31,476 nt of DNA from Bacillota bacterium (GTDB taxonomy: Bacteria > Bacillota > Clostridia > Christensenellales > Aristaeellaceae). Every line of letters begins with the position of its first letter. The stretch's first letter is position 1. The position numbers and the translations under genes are program-made. This document shows positions 24,044-29,973 of this stretch, piece by piece. The notes beneath the pieces were generated by a model. The model saw only the letters and a program-made list of their open reading frames with translations, ran no database searches and was not told where the DNA came from. The stretch spans positions 1 to 31,476 of the forward strand of contig JAEWVC010000002.1 of the NCBI GenBank assembly GCA_023459275.1, read 5' to 3'.

Positions 24044-24895
24044 ATGCTACGATGGATCACCGCCGTACTTGTTCTGCTACTTGCATTCGCGGGGACCGGC
24101 AGCACATTGGCGTCAAGCGGCGCAGATGCCCAAATAGATCTGGATATCGGCACGCCTGTGATCCTTTCCATGAACGGCACCGATGTGCGCGCGACACTGA
24201 ACAATACCGTGACCGCAAAAGCATTGCTGGATTTGCTTCCCTATACCGTCACGGTCAGCAGGGAAGCCGATGATCTGTGCGGTGCTGTGAGCGAACCCCT
24301 GCCATCCGGCACGGCCGAAGGACAAAGCGCATGGAAAATCGGTGAAATCGGGTGGTTTGGAGGGTGGTTTACCATCCTGTGCGACCATGAAGAGCATTTT
24401 TCGCAAATGCCGGGTGTGATGGTCATCGGGAAAGTGGATGAGGAAGACATGGATTTTGTCTCCTCCCTGTCAGGTGAGGTGGAGATCACGGTTCGGCTTT
24501 CGGACAAGGAGAACGAAATGAACAAAGCGAAGGCTGACAGGATTCAGCTTCAGGCCGGAGATCAGGTACTGACCGCTATCCTGGAAGAGAACTCCTCGGC
24601 AATGGCGCTCAAGGACATGCTGGAAAAGGGCAGCATGACCATTCAGATGAGAGACTATGGCAGCATGGAAAAGGTAGGCTCCCTGGGCGCAAGCCTGCCA
24701 ACCAATGACCAGCAGATTACCACAGAGGCCGGCGACTTGATATTGTACCAGGGGAGTGCGTTTGTGATCTATTACGCGCCCAACTCCTGGAACTTCACCA
24801 AACTGGGAAAGATTCAAGGCGTAACAGGTGAAGCGCTGAAAAAGGTGCTTGGCAGCGGCAACGTCACTGTGACCCTATCGTTAATTCCCGATTGA
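24044..24895 (+). CDS. Exported protein with two cyclophilin-like domains
   Basis: A 283-residue protein with an N-terminal signal peptide (WITAVLVLLLAFAGTGSTLAS). The rest is a duplication of the cyclophilin-like fold (PF18050-type): domain 1 about 32-150 (ILSMNGTDVRATLNNTVTAKALLDLLP) and domain 2 about 165-282 (LQAGDQVLTAILEENSSAMALKDML). Domain 2 keeps the canonical end YQGSAFVIYYAPNSWNFTKLGKI; domain 1 has WFGGWFTIL and MPGVMVIGKV at equivalent places. Single-domain relatives are common beside flavodoxins and aldo-keto reductases in Clostridia; the function is unknown. AAGGAG lies 10 bases upstream. Last gene of the MerR-linked operon. Confidence 0.83.
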   Translation: MLRWITAVLVLLLAFAGTGSTLASSGADAQIDLDIGTPVILSMNGTDVRATLNNTVTAKALLDLLPYTVTVSREADDLCGAVSEPLPSGTAEGQSAWKIGEIGWFGGWFTILCDHEEHFSQMPGVMVIGKVDEEDMDFVSSLSGEVEITVRLSDKENEMNKAKADRIQLQAGDQVLTAILEENSSAMALKDMLEKGSMTIQMRDYGSMEKVGSLGASLPTNDQQITTEAGDLILYQGSAFVIYYAPNSWNFTKLGKIQGVTGEALKKVLGSGNVTVTLSLIPD

Positions 24896-24953
24896 GTTCT
24901 GGAAATATAATGAAGGGACGCGCAAGACAAAGAATCTCCTTTGCCCCTTTTCA

Positions 24954-24995
24954 AAAGCGCAGGGCAGATCCCAAAGCGGATTTATCCTGCGCTTT
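24954..24995 (+). terminator. Likely terminator of the MerR-linked operon
   Basis: AAAGCGCAGG (24954-24963) pairs perfectly with CCTGCGCTTT (24986-24995); the 22-base interior can form a short GATCC/GGATT inner stem. It lies 58 bases after the last stop. The U-run is weak (TTTAT). Confidence 0.5.
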
Positions 24996-25143
24996 ATGAT
25001 GATATCGAAATATGCAAGATAGGGTGCATCATTCATCCAAAACTACCACATCTTGTGCTTTGCAGCCTTTAGGCCCTTTTAAAACGGCTGCAAAATAGTT
25101 GCATAGAAAGCGGCGGTTTTCTCGCCGCTTGTTTAGCATGGAT

Positions 25144-25178
25144 AAAAACAGCCCTGAAATCAACCGATTTCAGGGCTG
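25144..25178 (-). terminator. Terminator of the tRNA pair
   Basis: A perfect 13-bp stem CAGCCCTGAAATC / GATTTCAGGGCTG (25149-25161 with 25166-25178) with a 4-base loop. On the minus strand it begins 5 bases after the tRNA-Pro CCA and ends in TTTTT. T's also follow on the plus strand. A second, smaller hairpin AAGCGGCG / CGCCGCTT lies at 25108-25130. Confidence 0.88.
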
Positions 25179-25183
25179 CTTTT

Positions 25184-25260
25184 TGGTCGAGGTGACAGGA
25201 TTTGAACCTGCGACCTTTTGGTCCCGAACCAAACGCGCTACCAAACTGCGCTACACCTCG
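25184..25260 (-). tRNA. tRNA-Pro (anticodon CGG)
   Basis: The minus strand folds as a full cloverleaf of 77 bases with encoded CCA. Acceptor arms are CGAGGTG and CACCTCG with the C1-G72 pair typical of bacterial tRNA-Pro. The anticodon stem TTTGG/CCAAA encloses loop TTCGGGA, giving CGG, which reads CCG. The T arm GCAGGTTCAAATCCTGT is intact. It lies 8 bases after tRNA-Thr. Confidence 0.95.
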
Positions 25261-25268
25261 ACAAAAAG

Positions 25269-25344
25269 TGGAGCCAATAAAGGGACTCGAACCCTTGACC
25301 TGCGGTTTACGAAACCGCTGCTCTACCAGCTGAGCTATATTGGC
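25269..25344 (-). tRNA. tRNA-Thr (anticodon CGT)
   Basis: A 76-base cloverleaf with encoded CCA. Acceptor arms are GCCAATA and TATTGGC; the anticodon stem GCGGT/ACCGC encloses loop TTCGTAA, giving CGT, which reads ACG. The T arm AAGGGTTCGAGTCCCTT is intact. It is the first gene of the pair and lies about 10 bases after the expected transcription start. Confidence 0.95.
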
Positions 25345-25360
25345 GAATCCAGCGTGCATC

Positions 25361-25389
25361 ATTATAACAGACCATGGGCGGTTTGTCTA
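25361..25389 (-). promoter_or_regulatory. Promoter of the tRNA pair
   Basis: Reading the minus strand, TAGACA (25389-25384) and TATAAT (25366-25361) are 17 bases apart. One mismatch to consensus in total. It places the start near 25354, just before tRNA-Thr. Confidence 0.85.
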
Positions 25390-25440
25390 GCATTTTTCGG
25401 GGGGAAAAGCGTCCATGAAAGGCGCTGGCGCAAGCGCTTT

Positions 25441-25570
25441 GGAAAGTATCCGGGAGAAAGGTATGAGAAGGTGCGATGGAAAGCGCCCTGGTAAAGGTGA
25501 TCGGGAAAGTGCCCGGGAGAGGGGCCTGAGAAAGTGTCTGGGGAAACCTGCAGAAAGCGGGTCGGGAAGG
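25441..25570. repeat. Degenerate purine-rich tandem repeat
   Basis: A GGAAAGT..CCGGGAGA..GG..TGAGAA unit starts at 25441 and again at 25504 (about 23 of 29 bases identical). Partial copies begin near 25478 and 25528. The strand is strongly purine-biased throughout. Open frames over it encode only low-complexity repeats and have no ribosome site. The remaining intergenic DNA from 25390 to 25640 shows no gene. Confidence 0.4.
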
Positions 25571-25655
25571 CAGGCGGAAAACGCACCGGGCCGGGAAAAA
25601 GCGGTTTTCCGCGGTCGGTTTCCGTTTTTAGGCAATATGCGGCGTGGGGGAAATG

Positions 25656-25664
25656 TGATATAAT
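25656..25664 (+). promoter_or_regulatory. Extended -10 promoter of the three-repeat exported protein
   Basis: TATAAT at 25659-25664 is preceded by TG one base upstream (TGATATAAT), the extended -10 form that does not need a good -35; none is obvious 17-18 bases upstream. It leaves a leader of about 107 bases before the ATG at 25779. Confidence 0.6.
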
Positions 25665-25778
25665 TGGCGGGAAAAGGTTAGCTTTTGGGTTTTTCGTCCC
25701 ACGGGAACTTTTTCCGGCCCGGGGAGTCCAAAGGAGTGTAAACAAGAAAAAAACGGGCAGCCAGAAAAGGAGATATGC

Positions 25779-26495
25779 ATGAAAAAGATATTGACATTTG
25801 TGCTGGCCACGGCTGTGGTTTTGATGACGGCGGTGGGAGTGCTTGCGGAAACGGTGCCCCTGCCACCGCTGCAGGGCGTGATCACGCAGGTGATGGAGGA
25901 CGGCAGCTTTTTGATGGAGGATACCGTTCATGGCCAGGTGCTGGTGCAGGCGGATCTGGACGCCACCCTGGAGGGGATCGACGAACCTGCCGTTGGCCAG
26001 TACGTGTTTGTGTGGTACGGCGGGGCCATGACCAAATCCATCCCGCCCCAAGTAACGGCTGACAGGATCGGCTGCTATATCGTGGAGGGTGTGGTGCTTT
26101 CGGCGGATGCTGAGGCCGGGACGGCACTGATCGACTCGGAGGAGGCCGGCCAGGTGCTGGTGCGCCTGCCGGAAGGGACAGCCTTGCCGGCGGAGGGGGA
26201 CTACTTGACGGTATACACAAACGGGGCGATGACCATGTCCGAGCCCGGTCAGGTGGACGGGCTGAAGGTGGACGTGTATGTTGTTGCCCGGGGCACCGTC
26301 GATATGATCGGTGACGGCTACTTCCTGCTGGAGGGCGACGCGGGAACCATCCGCGTGAATATCGGCGAAGAGACGCAGATCCCGGAATACCTGGAAGAAG
26401 GGGACGCGGTGAGCGTGTATTACAGCGGCGTGATGACCAAATCCATCCCGCCTCAGGTGTTCGGGATAATTGTGGACCTGGATACGGACGAATGA
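25779..26495 (+). CDS. Exported protein of three internal repeats
   Basis: A 238-residue protein of unknown function with a signal peptide (KKILTFVLATAVVLMTAVGVLA). After it come three repeats of about 65-70 residues (roughly 31-98, 103-170 and 173-235). Each starts with a G-V/T hydrophobic strand, passes through an acidic Gly turn (EDGSFLMED, EAGTALIDS, GDGYFLLEG), and ends with Y-x-G-x-MT-x-S-x-P-x-QV: GGAMTKSIPPQV, NGAMTMSEPGQV, SGVMTKSIPPQV. The pattern suggests small beta-barrel (OB-like) modules. The protein is acidic and has no cysteine. AAAAGGAGAT precedes the ATG. No enzymatic motif is visible. Confidence 0.78.
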   Translation: MKKILTFVLATAVVLMTAVGVLAETVPLPPLQGVITQVMEDGSFLMEDTVHGQVLVQADLDATLEGIDEPAVGQYVFVWYGGAMTKSIPPQVTADRIGCYIVEGVVLSADAEAGTALIDSEEAGQVLVRLPEGTALPAEGDYLTVYTNGAMTMSEPGQVDGLKVDVYVVARGTVDMIGDGYFLLEGDAGTIRVNIGEETQIPEYLEEGDAVSVYYSGVMTKSIPPQVFGIIVDLDTDE

Positions 26496-26577
26496 TTTAG
26501 GCCGGCAGGGGACGGGAGCACAAGGGGGAATGGCGCGGTGAAAAAGAAATAAGAGGAGGAATTCAAGAAAAACGCTG

Positions 26578-26731
26578 TTATGCTCAGGTATGGAGCAATA
26601 AAACGGTACTGCAGGCAGCCGAAGATCTAAGGCTGCGCCGCTTATGGGCCGTTAGGCTTTCGCGCGGCGCTGCCCGAAGGGTTTATAACGGCTTGATGGG
26701 CCCAGTGGCATATGCCGCCGGGCTTTTCTTT
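26578..26731 (+). ncRNA. Candidate structured RNA or cis-regulatory leader with terminator
   Basis: No protein gene fits this intergenic region, but several strong helices do. H1: TTATGCTC with GAGCAATAA (26578-26585/26593-26601). H2: GCAGCC with GGCTGC (26615-26620/26631-26636). H3: GGCTGCGCCGC with GCGGCGCTGCC (26631-26641/26664-26674, one mismatch), which competes with H2 for the same bases. H4: GCCGTTA in the H3 loop (26648-26654) with TAACGGC (26686-26692), a pseudoknot with H3. The same CCGTT can pair with AACGG at 26602-26606. Then a terminator: 26700-26709 with 26714-26723 followed by TTTTCTTT. I recognise no known riboswitch consensus and no clear promoter; it may be a leader on the message from 25779 or toward 26842. 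Confidence 0.5.
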
Positions 26732-26784
26732 GTCCCCATGGAAAGCCCTGCGGTTTTGCCGGGCGCTATCCTCATTGTTCTACT

Positions 26785-26838
26785 TTTGTCCCTCCACGCA
26801 TATGCATCACCAGATTGATGCAATCTGGGAGGGACAAA
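26785..26838 (+). promoter_or_regulatory. Hairpin burying the ribosome binding site of the SPOCS/LysM gene
   Basis: TTTGTCCCTCC (26785-26795) pairs perfectly over 11 bp with GGAGGGACAAA (26828-26838), which contains the ribosome site of the gene starting at 26842. The interior holds a second stem GCATCA / TGATGC (6 bp). Translation would be blocked unless this helix opens. What would open it is not visible. Confidence 0.65.
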
Positions 26839-26841
26839 TTT

Positions 26842-28374
26842 ATGGAATTGCGGATATTGCGCGAAAACGTGGAGCTGGAAAGGCTGGTGGGCAGCGGGAA
26901 TGGCCAGGCGTCGGTGGAGGGGGAGATCACGCTGCCGGGCGGCCTTCGGGAGGAGGCCAAGGTACTCCAAACCGGCGCCATGATGGTGATCACCGGCGCG
27001 GAGGCACTGTCCGACCGTGTCGCCATCGAGGGGAAAGTGGTCTTCCATGTGCTGTATACCCAGGGAGACCCCACGAAGATTTCCGCGCTGGAGGCCTCCA
27101 CCGAATTCAACCATGCCATTGAGGTCAAGGATGCCGCTCCCAGGATGATCGCCCAGGCGGGCGGCCAGGTAGAGCACGCGGAGGCCGCGGCCTACAACGG
27201 GCGGCTGTCCCTGAAGGGCATTCTGGCGCTGAACGCGCGGGTGCTTTCCACCGCTCCGGTGAGTGTAGTCACCGGCGTTACGGATGTGCCGGGGCTGGAA
27301 GGGCTGAGCCAGACGCTGGCCATCCGGCGCACGGTGGGGGAAGGGGCCGCGGAAACGCTGCTTAGGGACGAGTTTGATCTAAGCGGCGCCCTGGATATTA
27401 GGGAAACGCTGTACGGAACCGCCCAGGCCGCCGTGCAGGAGGTGACCGGGGGCGAAGGCAAGGCCAACGTGTCCGGCACGGTACAGTTGGAGGTGTACCA
27501 CGCTACCAGCCAGCCGGCAAGGCCCCTGGTGGTCACGCGGCATACGCTGCCCTTTGAGCAGGCGGTGGACCTGGGCGGGCAGCGGGGCGATCAGCTCACG
27601 GGGCGCGTGGCGGTCAGGGATGTGGCGGTACTGTCCCAGGACGGCGGGGACGCAGGCCGCATCCTCCGGGCGGAGGTGCTGCTGGGCGTAAACGCCGCGG
27701 CGGACAAGAAGGAGACGGCCACGGTGTGGAAGGATGCCTACACCACCGCCGGGGATGCGCTGGCGCTTACCATACGGCCCCTTTCCTACAGGGTGGGCAA
27801 CGCCGCCTTCCAGACCGCGGAGAGCGGCAAGGTGATGATTATGCTTCCGGAGGGAAGCCCGCCCGCCCGCACCGTGCTGGCCGGGTTCGCAAGGCCTATC
27901 ATGACGGGATGGAACCAAACCGGGGGCCGGCTGAATACCGAAGGGTTGCTGGAGGTAACGCTGATCTATATGACGGATGATTCCGGCGTGCCTGTGGCCG
28001 TCAACCAGGAGGAGCCTTTCAAGGCGGTCTTCGCCTGCGAGGCGGAGCCTGACGACTGGCTGACGCTGGAGGCCGGGAATATCGACGTGGCCGGCATCAC
28101 CAGCGACCGGGTGGAAATGAAATACATCCTGCGCCTTGCCGTGGACGGCTGCCGCAGGGCGGATAATCAGATCATTACCGATGTGAAAAGCCAGGAGGCA
28201 GCCGTGCCCACCGGAGGCATCAGCCTGTATTTTGCCCAGCCCGGGGATACGCTGTGGGATATTGCCAAGCGCTACCGCATCAACAGGGAACAGCTTCTGA
28301 AGCTGAACTCCGCCCTTGCGGAGGGGGAGGTGGAGCCGGGCACCGGCGTGGTGGTCTGGCGGAAAGAGGCATAA
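26842..28374 (+). CDS. SPOCS (DUF3794) and LysM domain protein
   Basis: A 510-residue protein with repeated SPOCS/DUF3794 modules (about 1-140, 145-290 and 300-440) and a C-terminal LysM peptidoglycan-binding domain (about 462-508, YFAQPGDTLWDIAKRYRINREQLLKLN). This layout is common in spore-forming Clostridia and is linked to the spore envelope; the precise role is unknown. Module hallmarks include ITLPGGLREEAKVLQT and VVFHVLYTQGD. There is no signal peptide, as expected for a protein made in the mother cell. I start at ATG 26842 because GGAGGG is 9 bases upstream; the open frame extends 9 codons further, into the hairpin. Expression may be gated by that hairpin and by the RNA structure upstream. 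It suggests the organism can sporulate. Confidence 0.88.
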   Translation: MELRILRENVELERLVGSGNGQASVEGEITLPGGLREEAKVLQTGAMMVITGAEALSDRVAIEGKVVFHVLYTQGDPTKISALEASTEFNHAIEVKDAAPRMIAQAGGQVEHAEAAAYNGRLSLKGILALNARVLSTAPVSVVTGVTDVPGLEGLSQTLAIRRTVGEGAAETLLRDEFDLSGALDIRETLYGTAQAAVQEVTGGEGKANVSGTVQLEVYHATSQPARPLVVTRHTLPFEQAVDLGGQRGDQLTGRVAVRDVAVLSQDGGDAGRILRAEVLLGVNAAADKKETATVWKDAYTTAGDALALTIRPLSYRVGNAAFQTAESGKVMIMLPEGSPPARTVLAGFARPIMTGWNQTGGRLNTEGLLEVTLIYMTDDSGVPVAVNQEEPFKAVFACEAEPDDWLTLEAGNIDVAGITSDRVEMKYILRLAVDGCRRADNQIITDVKSQEAAVPTGGISLYFAQPGDTLWDIAKRYRINREQLLKLNSALAEGEVEPGTGVVVWRKEA

Positions 28375-28377
28375 AAA

Positions 28378-28576
28378 TGGTTTACGTATGAACTTTCAGT
28401 TCATACGTAAACCAAGGGCCGGATTCCTAAAATTTCTGCGGAAATTTCCGGGCGGAATCCGGACTGGCGGGTTTGATTTTTCGCCGGGCGGGCAAGCTCG
28501 CCCTTTGGAAAAATCCACGGGCACCGGCAAAGCCGGTGCCCGTGATTTTACATGGAGGGCCCGCAGGCCCTCCATG
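28378..28576. repeat. Array of five consecutive hairpins
   Basis: Immediately after the SPOCS/LysM stop come five separate inverted repeats. 1: 17 bp perfect, loop 3 (28378-28394/28398-28414). 2: CCGGATTCC/GGAATCCGG (28419-28427/28454-28462) enclosing AAATTTC/GAAATTT. 3: GATTTTTC/GAAAAATC (28475-28482/28508-28515) enclosing GGGCGGG/CTCGCCC. 4: 13 bp perfect, loop AAA (28516-28528/28532-28544). 5: CATGGAGGGCC/GGCCCTCCATG (28551-28561/28566-28576). None has a proper U-run. Their sequences are unrelated to each other. The rest of the gap up to 28680 shows no gene. Confidence 0.75.
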
Positions 28577-28680
28577 CCTCCCGAGGTTGTCGGTTGTCTG
28601 GAGCGGTTTTTGTTTGGGCACTTGGGCTGGATGAAAATGACATATCCGTGGAAAAGATATTTGATAAAGATTCCCTGATA

Positions 28681-28737
28681 AAGTTTTTGAGGGGAAGGTG
28701 CGGGAGGGGGACTTTTTACAAAAAGTCCCCCCCCCGC
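28681..28737 (-). terminator. Hairpin-family element B, 3' of galM
   Basis: Stem 28700-28717 with 28720-28737, 18 positions with one mismatch and a 2-base loop, 27 bases after the galM stop on the galM transcript. The flanking AAGTTTTTGAGGGG and AGGTGCGGG match element A at 378-440. The A/T run is inside the stem top. Probably a 3'-end or termination signal. Confidence 0.65.
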
Positions 28738-28763
28738 CATTTTCATACAGTTTCTATGCCGCG

Positions 28764-29819
28764 TTACTCCGCCCGGAAGGCGTAGGTGGTGAGGCTTTCA
28801 AAAATCTCGCCGGGGCGCAGCACGGTGCTGGGGAAGTTTGCGTGGTTGGGGGAATCCGGGTAATGCTGGGTTTCCAGGCACAGGGCGCATTGGGGGCCAT
28901 AGTAAGCGCCGTTCCTGCCGGGGATGCCCTGCTGGTTGGCGGTATAGAACTGCACGGCGGGCTGGTCGGTGGTGACCTCCATGACCCGGCCGGAGACGGG
29001 GTCCTTCAAAAGGGCGCACTTCTTGGTCACAAAGGGGTTCCCCAGCACGTAGTTGTGGTCATACCCCTTGCCATACTGTAAAGCAATGTCGGTTTCGCCG
29101 GCCTTCAGCCCTTCGCCGATGACCCGGGGGGTGCGGAAATCGAAGGCGGTGCCATCAACCGGCAGCAGCTTGCCGGTGGGGATCAGGCCCTCGTCCGTTT
29201 CGGTGATGGCGTCGCCGAAGAGCGTGAGCTCATGGTTCAAAACGGTGCGGCCATCGGCCCCCGCCAGGTTGAAGTAGGCGTGGTTGGTAAGGTTTAAAAC
29301 GGTGGGCTTGTCCGTGACGGCCCTGTAATGGATGGAAAGGGCGCAGGCATCGTCAAAGGTATAGGTGACCTCCACCGTTAGCTTTCCGGGATAGTTTTCC
29401 TCGCCGTCGGGGCTCACAAGGCGCAGGAGCAATTGGTCCGCGCCCTTATTTTCCTTGGGCTCCGCCTCCCACAGCCGCACACCGAAGCCCACGTTTCCGC
29501 CGTGCAGGTGGTTTTTGCCGTTGTTGACGGCAAGCTGGTAGGTTTTTCCGTCCAGGGCGAACTGACCCTTGGCGATGCGGTTGCCGTACCTGCCGATCAG
29601 CGCACCCAGGCTGCCGTTTTTGGTAAGATAGGGGGGAAGCTCGTCAAAGCCCAGGGTCACCTCGCCAAGATGCCCCTTGCTGTCCGGCACCTGAATGGAG
29701 GTGAGGATGCCGCCGAAGGTGATGACGCTGACGCTGGCGCCCAGTTTATTGGTAAGGGTGTATTGCTCCACGCTCCGCCCGTCCGTAAGGACGCCGAAGG
29801 GCTTTTTGGCGATGCTCAA
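28764..29819 (-). CDS. galM: Aldose 1-epimerase (mutarotase)
   Basis: Interconverts alpha and beta anomers of galactose, glucose and similar sugars. The 351-residue protein has the substrate histidine H106 (NGKNHLHGG), the catalytic acid H180 (LNLTNHAYFNLAG) and the catalytic base E316 (CLETQHYPDSPN), all at the family positions. The start codon is TTG, supported by AGGAGG 8 bases upstream. No signal peptide is seen, so it is cytoplasmic. It follows the alcohol dehydrogenase gene in the same direction but a hairpin-family element lies between them, so it may have a separate promoter in the 154-base gap, which I could not identify. Confidence 0.95.
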   Translation of the reverse strand: MSIAKKPFGVLTDGRSVEQYTLTNKLGASVSVITFGGILTSIQVPDSKGHLGEVTLGFDELPPYLTKNGSLGALIGRYGNRIAKGQFALDGKTYQLAVNNGKNHLHGGNVGFGVRLWEAEPKENKGADQLLLRLVSPDGEENYPGKLTVEVTYTFDDACALSIHYRAVTDKPTVLNLTNHAYFNLAGADGRTVLNHELTLFGDAITETDEGLIPTGKLLPVDGTAFDFRTPRVIGEGLKAGETDIALQYGKGYDHNYVLGNPFVTKKCALLKDPVSGRVMEVTTDQPAVQFYTANQQGIPGRNGAYYGPQCALCLETQHYPDSPNHANFPSTVLRPGEIFESLTTYAFRAE

Positions 29820-29914
29820 GGAAAGCGCCTCCTTTGTTTTTCACTTCCATTATTGTACAGGGAATTGCGTTTTTGTCAATGCGGTGAAAGGAGCGGGAAA
29901 GGCGCATAAAAGTA

Positions 29915-29952
29915 GCGGGAAGGGAGCTTTTTTCAAAAAGCTCTCTTCCCGC
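29915..29952 (-). terminator. Hairpin-family element C, 3' of the alcohol dehydrogenase
   Basis: Stem 29915-29932 with 29935-29952, 18 bp including one G-U, loop TC. It lies 22 bases after the dehydrogenase stop. Same architecture as elements A and B (GCGGG base, then variable pairs, then CTTTTT/AAAAAG at the top) but with different middle pairs that still match each other. Confidence 0.65.
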
Positions 29953-29973
29953 ATTCCTCCCTGAAAAACGTAC

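Noticed and set aside
26570..26735. Cobalamin riboswitch on the minus strand
   Set aside because: GCCACTGGG resembles part of the B12 core but the B12 box and other conserved blocks are missing, and the terminator is on the plus strand.
28378..28576. CRISPR array
   Set aside because: The five inverted repeats differ from each other; there is no repeated unit with regular spacers.
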